The notes: a model not told the origin generated them from the sequence alone. A stretch of DNA of 64,000 nucleotides from Lactarius indigo (GCA_025766275.1 JAFKAC010000016.1:868001-932000); one strand, 5' to 3'. Counted from the stretch's first letter, positions 11,931-24,332 are shown. Program-made: numbers and translations.

Positions 11931-12390
11931 TCTATCAATAGTGATTACCAGGGCGATACAAAGGAACTAGTCAAGACAATAGAGCTTCGACTTGCATCTG
12001 GTGTGGGAGGGGTCAGTTGACTTTCGGACATCCATCATGATGTGGCTGTGCCAGCGCTTTGCCGTGGGACGCGCAAACATGGCAACATCAACATCACCCT
12101 TTTTTCTTGGGAGCTATACGAGCCACTTTCAATGTTCACTACCACCATAATCTCTACACCCACCGCGACCATCGTCTGGTTTCTCGTAATGCGGCTCTTG
12201 TAGAGGTTACCGAAGTCTTTCTGCGTCGACCTCCTGGGTGAACTAGCGGGGAACTCGGCTCCATCTACCAATACCAACGTGAGCGGCGCATCGCTTCCCA
12301 CCATTCCTACTATGATTACACCCATCTCTTTTGATTTCAAGATTTCCGGTGAAGCCGTACAGCCCCTCACGAATTTTGGCGGCATTTCAG
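11931..12390. repeat. Array-unit spacer, unit II
   Basis: Matches the spacer at 2781-3284 with small indels, including the GCCAGCGCTTTGCCGTGGGAC track and the CTTGGGAGC / ACGAGCCACTTTCAATG stretch. No coding sequence supported. Confidence 0.45.
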
Positions 12391-12800
12391 ATCCGCTTCC
12401 TCATCACCAGAACAATTGTCCAGGGTCGACCACATGACTACTATTCTGAGCTTGGCCTTCGGTAGTTTCGCGCAGAACCTGATGCATGACAAATTTGCCA
12501 GGAAGATCTCCAGTCCCCGAGACTCACAGTCCAATGAGCCCAACCCACACCATCGCCGACCCAAATTACCAATCACATTGAGTCAACTCAAACCACCAGT
12601 ACCGCCAACAGCTCAAGCAACTTCTGCAGCCACGCTGCCAAATAGCGCGTCAAATTCAGACCCAGAAATGTGGCCCACCGCGTCTCTATGCCGCACTCGC
12701 CTTCATCGCGCAGTGTCTGTGATGGTTCTGGGTTCTCTCTGCCAGGTCTACGAGCACGATAACATCCAGAACTCGTCGCACCAGCTCAATTCGATCAGGT
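12391..12800 (+). pseudogene. VTS1-like relic Q2
   Basis: Near-copy of Q1: CAGATCCGCTTCCTCATCACC followed by degraded equivalents of the region between the QQMARADPM and ISAPALAS segments of the intact family. All frames are interrupted. Confidence 0.5.
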
Positions 12801-13330
12801 GAAAATGTTGGGGGTATATCGAATGATAAGCCGGCTTGCCAGATATACACACCAGGATAACGTGGTCGGTGCATTGCTAGCACACATTAATTTTCCGTGT
12901 GAGCTAACATGTGTACTTGAAGGTGGGCCAGTGCATAAGTACGTGTCGATGCCGAGGGAATGACATGAAAGAGATGGAGATAATGGACCTTCAGGTGTTG
13001 ACGGCAACGGTGTCGCAGCGCACCGGTGGGAAGGAAGACGTTCGACATGTTCAGAATCATCTAAACCATAGAACCGCCCATTGACGCGACTGCATCTCTT
13101 CAGTCTCAGTGGGGAGTTGGGAGCGTCTCGAAATGCAAGAGGATCATGAGCTTTGTAGTACATTGTTCTTCTTGTCTGCCTTTTTTGAAGTAATATTCTG
13201 GCTCCAATCCTTATACATTTTCATCTGCTTTGGCTTGGGCTCAATGACCGCTTGAGGCGTCTGGTGAGGTATTTTTCTTTTCTCACGTGCAAGCGCGCAT
13301 ACACGAACCGCCGCCAACGCGCCACACAAG
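12801..13330 (+). promoter_or_regulatory. Upstream region of VTS1-like copy S2
   Basis: Non-coding. The final 250 bases match the S1 upstream region with about two differences visible by eye, including the TCTCACGTGCAAGCG track just before the start codon. Upstream of that the two regions are similar with small indels. Confidence 0.4.
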
Positions 13331-15537
13331 ATGTCCTCGCTCAGCGCTCAGCGTTCAGGCCTTTCAGGCCTCAGGCCTCAGGTCTAGGCTCCCCTCAGGC
13401 CCACCTGAACCTCCCCTGTTCAAGCTTCAAGCTTCAGGACCCATCCCATTTGAACAGCTGATTACAAGTCTACACCATTCTTTCAAATCTGTCGCCCAGA
13501 TGTCCTAGCTCAGGCCTTCATCCAGCCCCAGCCCCGACCCCTCCCCCATGCAAGACCAGAACGGCAAGAACTCCAGTGCACGCTCGTCCATGGGCCCCAC
13601 CACCCGCTGCAGCGGAGGGCTTCAGTCTCGCCTCGCCATGCCCCGGAGGCGGGCTCCTAGCTGGCGCCCGATCAGCGAGCTGCTAGGCAGCGCCACCTTT
13701 CAAACCCCAGAAGGTAAGGCTTTCCCCCCTCCTTTTCGGTTTTTTTCTCTCTAGCTGACTCTTTTCGCAGCGGATGCTATCGCCTTCATCATCACGAAGT
13801 CACGCTGGTGAGTGTCATCTGTTTTGATCGTTATCATGATCACCCACGTTTTATTCTCCTCTTCTAGGAAGATATGACTGCCTCTCTCGACGTCAATTTT
13901 AAGGAGGAACTCAGGGCCATCGAGCAATGTGAGTCGCTCGAGATACCTATTCCATTATGTCTTATCCGCTCGCAGAGTTCAAGGTTCTCTCCGAAGCAGA
14001 GCACACAGCCGCTTTTTACAATCTTTTACAACATTCTACTCAAGTACAGATCCGTGTCTTCATCACCATCCTGCAACAAATGGCCAGGGCCGACCCCATG
14101 ACTGCTCTTCTGAGCCCGGCTGTCGGGGGTTCCATGCAGAGCCAGATGGAAGCAAAGCTTGCAAGTATGAATCTCAAATTGCCCGGACTCAAGTCTACTA
14201 TGCCCGGTTCCCCCTTCACCCGCACCTTCAACACCAGCGCCACGAATCGTCAACCTCTCCCCTTTGACTCTTCTTCCTCTTTCCTATCCCCAGATACCGC
14301 CAACACCGTAGACAACCCGAGCGATGCCAGGGCCACGCTCGCGCAACAGCGCGCCAAACTCAAAGCCGCCGGCAACGCGGCGCATCATATTTCTGCGCCG
14401 GCACTCGCCTCGAGTGGAGAGTGCGGCACTTAGGCTGGGGTGCTCGGCCAGGTCGCGGAGCAGGACAATTTCCCTACTCAAGAGATATCCGTCGAGCCCA
14501 GGTCGTCCCGTCCTCCTCTCCGCTGGCTCCGGCTTCCGTTCCCCGCGTGCTGATGGCAGTGCCGCGCCCGGCGGTCTCGATAGCTCTCCCCCGTCGTCGG
14601 CGATAGCTGGGCCAGCATGGTGAATACCCCACTCCTACCGATCTTCCTGAACACATCTTCCAACAATAATAACGCTGGTCAAACTGTCGACATCACCGCT
14701 GCCAAGTTGAACGATTTATACGGCAGCGTCCCGCGCCTCGACAGCCCCGACAAGTTCCGCCGGCCTACCAAGGGCAATGCGATGGCTGCCGCGCATCAGC
14801 AAGCCGCGTTGGCTAGCCTCGGGATGGGCGTCGGTGGATTCAACCTCGGATTAACCTCTCCCAGGCTGGCCGGGATGCCCAACGGACTCAACATGGCGCA
14901 ACTCGTTCAGCTGAACGGCGTGAACAGGATGACTCCATTCAACATGAATATGAATATGCCGAATTTGGCTACGATGGGGGTGTCGCCCGAGGCGCAGCTA
15001 CTCGCGGTGCAGATCTCCGCTGCCAGAGGAGGATTCAGCCAGCCTGGACTCGGTGTCGGTGCGGGCCTCGGCTCATTCGGTGGGCTGCAAGGCGGGATGG
15101 GTAGTAACGGCCTGCGCGTGGGCTCCGGGCGGTCCGGAGGGCGTTCACCGGGCCTGGGTGGCTGTAGTGGCAGTGCCAGCGGCAAAGGAGGATTGGCGGG
15201 GAACGGCGGCGGTGGCGGAGCGAAGAAGGACGAAGAAGACTTCGGGCCGGCGGTGCTGAACGACGTGGCTGGATGGCTGCGCACGCTCAGGCTGCACAAG
15301 TACACACCGAATTTCGAGGGCATGACGTGGAAGGAGATGGTGGTGATGGACGAGCAAGCACTCGAGGCGCAGGGCATTGCGGCGCTCGGTGCGCATAGGA
15401 AGATACTCGAGACTTTCGAGGTGGTGCGTAGGAAGATGGGGATCGACGACCCGAGTGCGCTACCGCCTTCGCCCACACCGTCATCGTCTGGGGGACCGCG
15501 CTCAACTAACAGTGTCGGTGGACCATCCTCCGCGTAA
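13331..15537 (+). pseudogene. VTS1: VTS1/Smaug-like SAM-domain gene copy S2, broken 5' half, open SAM half
   Basis: Collinear with S1. The start ATG at 13331 runs into a TAG after 18 codons because of a local CAGGCCTT-type duplication. The short second exon carries a 16-base deletion relative to S1. A TGG-to-TAG stop sits at 14431-14433, and a small deletion near 14510 shifts the frame. From 14617 a 306-codon ORF stays open to 15537. It contains the Asn-rich and Gly-rich linker and a complete SAM domain at about residues 212-275 (VAGWLRTLRLHKYTPNFEGM; EMVVMDEQALEAQGIAAL; GAHRKILETFEVVRRK), the RNA hairpin-binding fold of Vts1/Smaug. If transcribed, it could yield a SAM-only protein. As a full VTS1 it is dead. 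Confidence 0.8.
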
Positions 15538-16311
15538 TATCAAAGAAAATTCGGGTTTTTTTGTTTTGTTTTGTTGGGAACTAGAAAACAACAGCATCAC
15601 GCTCTCTCTTTCTTTCCTCTCTTCGCATCATGTCCGCCCCTTTTTTTCTACAACAGTAGTACCGTCTCTGGACTTGTGGTTCCTATCTAATTTCTCTCAC
15701 ATTCACGAAAAAACGTTGGGATTGTCGCTTTTCTTTTTCGTATGGGCGGTGGTGGCGGCGGCGGCAGGCCTGTTAATTTTTTTTTTCTTTTATTCCTACG
15801 AACCTCGAGGACCCGCGCACTGTGTAAAGTATATGTACCCTCAGCGCCTGTACTCCTTTTCTTCCCCATCTTCTTTCATTTGTATATAGCTTTAAAGTGT
15901 GTATAATACAAATAGATTTTGTATACATCACTTCCGACCAAAACTGTTTTTGTTTTCTTCGCGAGTCGCCAGAGGTAAGACGTATTTCAAGCCCTATAGC
16001 GGTGCAACTGGCGTGTGGATCCGAGTCATCCCTTATCACGTACAATGAAACTTACGGCTCTGACCAAGGCTCGCACGTCATGTGATTGGCAATCAGACAA
16101 TTTTGTTATCTCGTAGTACATATAACATGCAAAGAGTGTCGTCTGCGTACTCTGAATCGTCCCCTCGAAGAAAAAAGAAGAAAGGAAATTGCTGTCTGTA
16201 GACTGTCTTTAGGGAATAAGGTGTGCCGTGGCAAGGCGCTATGAATTCAAAGAAGAGGGATGGGGCGTCGTTAGGTCACACTGGGATCTCGTCGGGTGTC
16301 GGAATCCCTAG
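15538..16311. other. Convergent intergenic region after S2
   Basis: Same layout as 6648-7425: T-rich tracts, the TTCCGACCAAAACTG segment, a purine-rich run near 16165-16190, then the 3' flank of F-box copy 3. No gene. Confidence 0.5.
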
Positions 16312-19300
16312 CTATTGGGGGTGCGGCGCTGTGGTCGTGATGGACGGTGGGATGGTGCCTGGCGCGCGCAGAGAACTGTGCTGGGTGACAAGACTGTCAA
16401 GTTCGAGAGCTGTCAACCAAGGATCCCCAATGCGTTCGTCATTGCGCCAGGCTTCAGGGTGTTCAAGTATGAGGTGTTTTCTGAATAGATCATCTTGTCC
16501 TGCTTTGCGCTCGAAGTCTCTACAGTACAAGCACAAGATTCGATATCCGTGCTTGTCTATAAGGTGACGATCGAGTCCTTTCTTCTCTCTGAAACTGGCA
16601 TGACAGATTGAGCATTGCTTAAATGACACGTTAGCTTGTATGGGGTGGCCTGAGGACGATCGTGAGGTGATGAACGAAAGTAGACCGTCCCACGACGGTT
16701 CATTCATCATCATAGGGTTCTCCATATGAAGGTGACGCAAGTCAGGGAGCACAGTTGTGTGACCCTCCTCGACTAGACCCAGAGCACACAAGATGGCCGT
16801 CGTAAGTTTTTCAGCCACCTGAAAGTCTGTTGCGCTGCCGAATGCGCGGATAAGTCCCAGCCATTGTTCTCCATCCGCGTCATCCAACTCATTTGACGGT
16901 CGGGTCTTAATGATGCGTAGATTTTTCACACGGAATAGGAATGGGGAAAATTGTTCACAAACTTGAGCCATCGAGGATAACTGCCAGTCTAACCGCTTGC
17001 ACGATATTTGTAATCGAAGCGGTGCAGAAGTGCCTGAGCTGGTAAACGAGATGGAAATGGCATCTCCCGAGGTTTCAACCTCTGCTTGACTAAGTGACGT
17101 CTGTATTTCGGTTCGCTCGATGAATCGGCCAAGTTGCGAAGCGTCCATCGTGGGTTGGCTAAACAATGTGAGGTCGATATCCCTGAGAACAGGTGTATCA
17201 ATTCTGGCCACCAGAATGTCCAAGTACTTGCTGGTTCCTCGATATTTCAGAGACGTGAGAGCAGGGAGAACAACGCGTTCCCCTAGTTGCGGAGGTAAGA
17301 TGAGGTAGTTTCTGCGGGGAGGAAGGGAAAGGAAATGGAGTGAAAGTGTCTCAAGCTGGGTCATCCCGGACAGGGCATTTGCGAACGCTTCCGGGGGAAA
17401 ATACCCAGCACTAGGAATTTCGTGGAGCTGAATATTTACGAGGTAGTGGGAGGGTGAAAGTAGTTGCGGCAATGACGGAAACCCAATCCTGGTTGAGTGT
17501 AGTGTACGGATGCGGGGACCCCACTGAAAGGTGCTGGGGAGGGTCAACTGGATGTTATCTTGGGATAGAAGAACAAGCTCCTCCAGTTCCGAAATTGGCT
17601 CAGAGATTGTGGAAAGTTTATCAAGGAGAGAGCTGGTGACGGTGAGGCTGATGGAGCCAACACGATCAGATTGCTTCAATGCGGCAATGACATTGTCATC
17701 GTCCTCAAGAGCCGGAGGATCGAGATTTGGAACCCCCCCGTACTTTACCACGATAGGCAAGGTTGGCCAACAATCTATAGCATTCAAAACAGGTGTTCCT
17801 GGCGTGAAGTAGAGTTGAAGATTAAGACCTAGAGGTGATGTGTGTACGATCTGTCGCCATCTTTGGCAAACGTAGGTGAGGGCAGGCCAAGCTTGCGGAG
17901 TGCCATCCAGGTAATAACGAAATATGTTCAGAAATATGTCGTCGTAGAGCATCTCAATCGTCACCCGCTGAGAGTGAGGTCCTATTTTACGAGTTAGCGA
18001 GTGGTGGTGTGGCACCGGGAATACGTCATACCTGTTCCACGTAACTCATCGACGTGGGATAGTCGTTCATATTCCACCGCTATAGGATGGCCAGAGAGCC
18101 GGCGTGAAGCCATGAGTGTCACCACGGCCTCCCTCAAAGGTGCGTGACGTGGCCCAGGCTGCGCTATGTAGAGCGTGTGCAGAGAAGGTATCACAGTTTG
18201 GCCCCCCCTGTCTGGTAGCTGCAAAGCACGCACGATGTTCGTCGGGAGATTTCCGGCGACAAGAAACCGTTGTACACTTGTGAATGAGTTGAGAAGGTCC
18301 CGCCATTCACCAAGCCATTCACTATACCCCCGTCCTAATGGTCGCGGTGTATTGATGCGTAGATCCTCCACATTGAAAAGAGAAGCAGAAAGATGAACGC
18401 AGACTTTTGCTATGAACAATAGCTGTTTGCTCGATGACTTGCAGAATAATTCTAATTTAAGGCGAGTCGGAGCTCCTGGTCGTCTCAAGGAGATGGAAAT
18501 GGAGTGCTCAGAAGATAGAATATGTGCTTGACGGAGCGACTTGTGTATTCCTATCCGATCGACGAATTTGCGAATATTTGGAAAACCGATCATGTCTTCA
18601 TCTAAGAATGTGAGTTTGATATCTCCGAGACGAGGAGCGCCAATTCTGGCCACAAAGCGCTCCAAGGACCAGGAAATCCCTCGCAAATCAAGGCGGATAA
18701 GAACGGGAAGAACTGCACGCTTCCCAGACTGTTGGGGTGGGATATCGTAATTATCGGTAAAGGGGAAATGGAGCGAAAGTGATTGAAGCTGGGCCATCCC
18801 GGACAAGGTTTTCGTGAGCGCTTCTGGTGGGCACACCCGAGGATCAAAAACTTCGTGAAGCTGAAGGTCCACGAGATTACTGGATGAGTAAAGACGTTCA
18901 AGGAGTCCCGGAATCGCGATCCTAGTCGAATGGAGACAGCGAAGCCGTGGGCCCCACTGAAAAGCGCTGGGCAATGTCAGCTGCTCGCCATTTCGAGACA
19001 GAAGAACGAGGTCCTCCAGCTCTGAAAACGGCCTCTTGATCGAGGATAGCTTTTCCAGAAGTGAGCTAGTAACGGCGAGGCTGATAGAACTAACACGACC
19101 AGACTGTTTAAGTGCGGCCACGATGTTGTCCTCGTCCTTGGGAGCTGGGGGACCGAGCTCTAGAGATCCTCCGTACCGTACAACGATAGGCATGCCGGGC
19201 CAGCGGCGTAGGGTTTTCAATACAGGCGTCCTGTGGGTGCAGAAGATTCGAAGGTGTAGAGTCTGTTGAGATGCAAGTACGATACGTCGCCATCTGTGAC

Positions 19301-19346
19301 ATATGTGCACAAGCACAGGCCAATGTTGTGGAGAGACATCGAGGTA
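16312..19346 (-). pseudogene. Dual F-box / C2H2 gene copy 3, 3' part (split by TE1)
   Basis: The bulk of copy 3: exon 3 19346-18032 and exon 4 17981-16312, joined by a 50-base intron (GTATGA...CTAAC...AATAG) that keeps the frame (RGTG into PHSQRVTIEML). Exon 3 holds module 1 from partway through the F-box. Exon 4 holds the second F-box (LYDDIFLNIFRYYLDGTP, WPALTYVCQRWRQIV), leucine-rich sequence, and two C2H2 fingers (CSICHASFREKKGLDRHLIDKH; CLYC...H...H). No stop is present. Its first exons lie 10.5 kb away at 29806-30071 because TE1 landed inside the F-box codons. Removing TE1 and one TA leaves a coding length divisible by three (3141 bases), so the insertion is the only visible lesion. Confidence 0.8.
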
Positions 19347-19379
19347 CATCAGCAATTTGACAAAAAAGTTTCCGTTGTT
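19347..19379 (+). repeat. TE1 left terminal inverted repeat
   Basis: Starts CATCAGCAATTTGACA followed by A-rich then GTTTC. Pairs with 29773-29805. Confidence 0.75.
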
Positions 19380-19524
19380 TCGTTCGTTTTTGTCGTTTTC
19401 AGACGTTTTCCCAGTTTCCGGAAACTTGAAACCCAGACACTCGGAAACCTACTCGCTCGGCCTAAATATTCATATGGGAGGTCCTGAACATCGCTAACTA
19501 CCTTAAAAACTTGAATAGAAACTA

Positions 19525-22500
19525 CTAATCCCTACCAATAAACTCGTGTGCGTGGTGATCAACATAATGGTTAACAAAAAATGAGTGGTAAGTGTCCAAA
19601 GCGTGGTAGTAATGAAAGTTCTCTGGTACCCGTGAGTCGCCATAAACGGGCAGGAGGTGTGCTGCTCGAGCAATAGAATCAACATGAATGACTTCAAGAG
19701 TGGGCTGGCCATGGCGATCGAGCTCTTGCTTCACGACCCACATCCCTGTGTCAGGGTCACGTTCATCAGTATGGACGAACCAATTGATTAACGCGCATGA
19801 GAAATTCTTTCGCCTGTACTCGAATGAGAAGAAGAGCAATACCCGCCCAATTTCCATGGCCTCCATACCGGCCTGAGAATCATCGATGACAACAAAAACG
19901 GTGTCGCGACGAGGGTGGCCAAAGAAGTAGGGAGTTGATCGGATTCGCTCACGCCGCAGGCCACCTGATCCAGAAAGGTCACTAGGTGCATAGAACGTGG
20001 CGATGGCCGAGTGATGGACCTTGATCGCACCCTCAAAGGCAGGGCATTCCTCAATTCTTGACGGAGCAATCTGTTCGTCTGGGTGGGAGAACTTGTAGAG
20101 GAACTGGGTGAAGACGAGTGGAAAATTGGGCTGTTGGATGTACGTTGCAAGAGCATAGAGCTGAGACGGGTAACCACACTCTGAGAGTTCAATGTGTGAA
20201 TGATGGGGCCGCTCTAAAACAATGTATACGCACGAATTCTGGATGCGAGCTGAACATCAAAGTCGGACGCGTTCTGCGATTTACCTGGAACGTCTCCCTC
20301 ATCTTCATCTTCAAGTTCCTCTGAATCTATTGGCACATTAGTTGCGTTGTTTGTACCGAGCTCAGATGGGAACGCAAGTCCCCGCAGCACCCCACTGTCC
20401 TCAAGGCGCTGATGTAGTATTGCCATCTTGTCCATGCGTGAGTTGGTCTTGAGCATCTGAGCGAGAGCGTGATATCGATTGGATCGTCGCCAAGGTTCTT
20501 TGACTGCTCGAATGTGCTTTGATTCCGTAATCGATGAGCAGAGTCCATTAGGGGAGCCAAAGAGGTGTATGGCACGGTGAAAATGCTTCAAAGCATGCTG
20601 GCGTGGAAGAGAAAGGCTTGTACGAACCCCAACCTCAATGAAGACAGCACGTAGTTGATGAAACGTCTCAACAGAGTCTCGAAGGTGTTCAAGAGATGTT
20701 GAGTTAATGGCATTTCGGCGGGCTATGTAACATGCATCCATGAACGCTGCAATGCAGCGGACCATCACAGATGGGATGTAGCCAGCAATTGCGGCAAGAA
20801 AAACCTTTAACAGTATGGTTAGTATGACTGATCTGAGTCCAATATCATATCACGGCGTGCACATACCTTCATCAATGCTTTTGAGTCATCGCCCGTCCAC
20901 TGCTGGTAATCACGCCCGTCTTTGAACCGGCGAAGACCAGGGAACGGGGGGACGGCCGAGATCCTATTGTCAGATGATTTATGAGCCGTGAAGTAAGGAA
21001 GAAAAGATGTACCGGTGATCAACATCTTCGATGATTTCCAACGCTACCTTCTCTCTATGTGCCAGGTGTAGATACTCTACCACCCATTCAACGAGGTGGT
21101 CCTTGAATACTCCTTTGATCAGCTGGTGGAGGAGATCCGGTGCGAGCAGTTCATGGATGTCGGCGCGTGGAAATGAATATGTGAATGGCTGCCAGGTGCG
21201 TTATCAGACCACAGTGTCGGAGCGAAGACATAATACGCACCACAATGTTGTGCCGAAGACCAAAATCGTCCCAGAGGACAGTCGGGTCAAACATCTTGAT
21301 AAGGAGGTCAGTTTTCGTGTGTGAGCGTTGATGACTCCCTGAGCCGTCAAGGTCAGCTGGCAATGCATCACATCTTACATAAGAAAGGGTCAGTGACGCT
21401 TGTAAAGAGATCCCCGCACTTACTTTGGACACCATTTAGATACAGTACCGGCAAGCCAGACTTGTTCAGGATAGTCTGCGATGTATGGCCCAAGACCAAA
21501 AATCACGCGGCGAAAGTGCCCATCGGGGCATTTCATGACTTTCGGCTCCGTCATATAGGGCTTGAGCGGTGCGAAGACCAATTCGAGACAGCTGTGGTAA
21601 AGTTGCCGACAAAACATCTGAAACGATGTTTTTGTTCGCTGGCGTTTGCTTGCTTGAAAGAGTCCACCCCTCAACAACAAAGACAGGAGCACGGATAAAT
21701 GAAACGTACTCGTTGGGATTGGAAGGAAGGCGACAGGCACTACACCACTTCCATGCCCACGCCGGGCGGTATTGGTGATGTTGCCAAGCGACGCATACAC
21801 AGGGTGATACTCTTGATGTCCGGTTGCAACTGATACCGTGGTCTTGTCACTGCCAGCAACAATTGGAACAAACATCGCTCCATGCGTCGTCTTGTCCTGA
21901 GAGATCGTGTCCTAGAGCGATACATCAGGTGAATAAAATATGGAATATAGTCACATACCGCCTCACGAAACGCCCAGTTACCTGACATGAGGTTAGAATA
22001 TACGTGAGAACCATTCTTATCGTACTCTTCATATGGCGTGTATTCAAACTCGCCATCGAACTCCTTCGAGGCTAGTTGCTCCTTGAAGACAGAAAGGACG
22101 TCCCGTACGTTTAGCTCATAAGTCTCTTGCATCCACTGGGGAGCAGCCCCGGTTGGTTGTGGCCCGCTGTATGATAATTGGTAAGTTGTCCAGCCAACTC
22201 CACCAGCCGATATTGAGTCGATCGTCCCATACATTTCCGCGGCACTCTTCCATGGGACTCCATCGCAGCTGCTGTGGTCAGTCTGATACATCATAACCGT
22301 TGCTCTCCAGAGATCAAGGCCCCGCTGAATATCGCCTGCAGAAGACTGAAGATGTATATAGTGGTAGTGCGCCCATTCGTATGCCAGCCTGTCACTGAAA
22401 GGGAGCCAAGGATTGCTGCGCGACTCCAACAATTCCGATGTCGGTGGTTGTGAGAGATCTCTGAGGAATCTGCCATCAGATGAACATGGCCAGGCTCATA

Positions 22501-22680
22501 AGGACTCAGCACCTTGTCATCATGCACGGGTTTGTGACATACCTGAGAGGTGGGGATGGCGTATGAATGTGTGCGACTGTAACGCTGCGGCCATCCCTGC
22601 AAATGTACTGTTCTTGCCGTGCTTCGAGTTCACATGCTTCGCCAAGCCTCCCTGTGAGCGGAAATTATCTCTACAAAAGG
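19525..22680 (-). pseudogene. Plavaka-type transposase of TE1
   Basis: Multi-exon minus-strand gene. In order: an N-terminal C2H2-like stretch (FRSQGGLAKHVNSKHGK, near 22660-22600); NPWLPFSDRLAYEW and the GDIQRGLDLWRA region (22432-21990); the core with VPIVAGSDKTTVSVATG, CPDGHFRR and GPYIADYPEQVWL (21875-21420); the IAAVPPFPGLRRFKDGR / QWTGDDSKALMK exon (about 20960-20880); a LPRQHALKHFHRAIHLFG / NGLCSSITESKHIRAVKEPW exon (20768-20230); and the conserved C-terminus ending HEFIGRD at 19525. These blocks are diagnostic of Plavaka transposases. Near 20222 the frame ends in TAG and continues one base out of register, with no room for an intron, so the gene probably carries a frameshift. Exact 5' exons are not resolved. 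Confidence 0.75.
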
Positions 22681-22889
22681 AACAAAAAAAAGACATGGCG
22701 CATAGGGTATGTAGGCAGAGGTTGGGTGGACTCGCTTAAAACTGTTGATCGTTGAAAATGTTGAAACATTGAAGTTGAACACGGGAATTCCCGTCTTAGT
22801 CAGAACTGCGAAACTGATGGGGCGTCCGTCGTCTTTGAGCAATCGATCAGTTACTCCGTTACTCCTTCCTTTCTGACACTTTCTCCTCC

Positions 22890-23025
22890 CTTCCTTCCTC
22901 TTACAGTGGAAAATGATGCCTCCAATACTTGAGAAGCTGAAGAGAGAGCTTTCTCAGACATGATAGACCGTCAGATCGAGGAGGACTCCAAGAAATATAA
23001 GCGACAACGTGGTTACTCGGTGCGT
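22890..23025 (+). pseudogene. Captured fragment of a G-protein alpha subunit gene (N-terminus)
   Basis: The plus strand encodes MIDRQIEEDSKKYKR after a short acidic/alanine-like lead. This is the N-terminal helix motif of fungal heterotrimeric G-alpha subunits just before the P-loop. A TGA interrupts the lead a few codons upstream. The segment ends at GGTTACTCG followed by GTGCG, where a P-loop exon would be expected but is absent. Only about 130 bases of G-alpha are recognisable. It lies inside TE1 and is best read as captured host DNA. Confidence 0.6.
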
Positions 23026-23594
23026 ATTCCTTTCCTTCCCCTGCTGTCCTCCCTTGCCTTCCCTCTTACTACGACGGAGAATATGCCTCTGATACCGCTC
23101 AGTTTATTCCCCAGAATGGCTACAGACCCGAAGAACTTCTCGCTTCCCGACCCATTTCTTCGAGAGCGCCCATGGCGTCGTCAAGTTACTGTCTCTTTTT
23201 ATACAGTTCTTTCAGGTGAATCACGAACGTATCTTGGCATGTGGGCTCACCACCGAAGACCCACATTTCTTCAGCTCGACATCGCGCAAGCTGTTCAGGA
23301 CTTGGCGGCGGACGAGATCATCGCCCTACCACAGAGTACGTCGCCTCCTCTCTTTTTCATCCCTTTTATATATCTCTTTCAGGTGAATCGCGAACGTATC
23401 CTGGTGTGTCGGCTCACCACCGAAGATCCACATTTTTTCTTCAGCCTTGAACGGCAGATGTTCCTCCGGATACCGTAAGCGGTGTATGGCAACGGCAACT
23501 TTTCTCGTGAGCAAGATAGAAATACACACAAGCCATATGATTCCACTCAGTGTTCCTCTCCCTTCTTTTTTCCGCCCCCTTCATCGTGCTCCTC
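23026..23594 (+). other. TE1 cargo: unidentified exon-like fragments with an internal ~80-bp repeat
   Basis: Two related segments at about 23204-23282 and 23366-23450 share CAGGTGAATC(A/G)CGAACGTATC and the following CACCACCGAAGA(C/T)CCACAT. In one frame both read QVN(H/R)ERILxC(G/R)LTTEDPHFF. They look like a duplicated exon fragment with intron ends (TTTCAG, TCTTTCAG), but I do not recognise the parent gene. An upstream stretch reads YYDGEYASDTAQFIPQNGY. No complete ORF. Confidence 0.4.
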
Positions 23595-23976
23595 ATGTCG
23601 GCAGTGGAAAATAACAAGCACGACAAGCCCTCCACTCGTTTCTCATGGCTCAGGCCAAAGCAGTTGGACTCGGCTTCATTGTCTTCGGCCGAGAAACGTA
23701 CCTCCTCTGAGCTTCGTGTCTCTGCGCCGATTGAAGACACTTCCAAGCCCGTATCATTCTTTGGTCTCTTCCGGTATTATTTCTTCCTTCCATTCATACC
23801 GTTTTCTCATCAGCTCCCCTCCCAGCTTCTCCACCCACTTTGAGCCCATTCTCAATGCTATCGGCCTCGTCGCTGCGATTGCCGCGGGTGCTGCTCAGGT
23901 GTGCCTGGAATTCCCTTCCCCAGGTTCTTCACAAGCTGTTCTGCTGACCCTCCCCTCATAGCCTCTGATGAGCCTG
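23595..23976 (+). pseudogene. Captured ABC transporter (ABCB type) gene, 5' exons
   Basis: Begins ATG at 23595 (MSAVENNKHDKPSTRFSWL) and runs to PVSFFGLFR. A 52-base GT-AG intron (23774-23825) is followed by FSTHFEPILNAIGLVAAIAA and GAAQ; a second intron (23899-23961) is followed by PLMSL, ending at 23976. This matches the N-terminus of basidiomycete MDR/STE6-like full ABC transporters, including the junction AAQ-PLMSL, so both introns still splice in phase. The reading then breaks because a different fragment begins. The gene resumes near 24985. Confidence 0.65.
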
Positions 23977-24332
23977 TGAAGGGCGACCCCGTGCGATTCG
24001 TGATCAAACGTGGTCACGCCACGCTCACCACGATTGGTCGCCTTTCTGGGTTCAAGTCTCATCAGCGCCGCTATGGCCTCGTGGGCACCTTCGATTCCAT
24101 CGAAGCCGCAGTTCACCTCTACGACAACGACTACGGTCCATTCTCCAGAGGTGGGGACTCTGGGGCCCTTATCGTCAGTTCCGAAGCCGAATTCACGGCC
24201 CCCTCACCGGTGGCACTGGTCCGACCGACTCGTCTGACATCACCTACGGCACCCCGATGTACTGGCTCTGGGGAGATGTCATCAAGCCCCAGTTCCCAGG
24301 TGCCGACCTCTACTTTGACCTCCCTTAGAACT
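23977..24332 (+). pseudogene. Fragment with GDSG motif, nested in the ABC transporter fragment
   Basis: Reads DPVRFVIKRGHATLTTIGRL, then YDNDYGPFSRGGDSGALIV. After a frame change come LTGGTGPTDSSDITYGTPMY and the terminal FPGADLYFDLP followed by TAG (24328-24330). GDSG with this context resembles the trypsin-like fold active-site region seen in uncharacterised agaricomycete proteins that are often scattered with repeats. At least one frameshift (near 24200) is present. It interrupts the ABC gene after PLMSL, so it arrived later or was joined during capture. Function not assigned. Confidence 0.5.

Noticed and set aside
16312..18015. Independent single-F-box gene starting MPHHHSLTRKIGPHSQ
   Set aside because: That start lies inside the inter-module intron. 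The GT-CTAAC-AG signals and frame continuity in four copies favour one joined gene.
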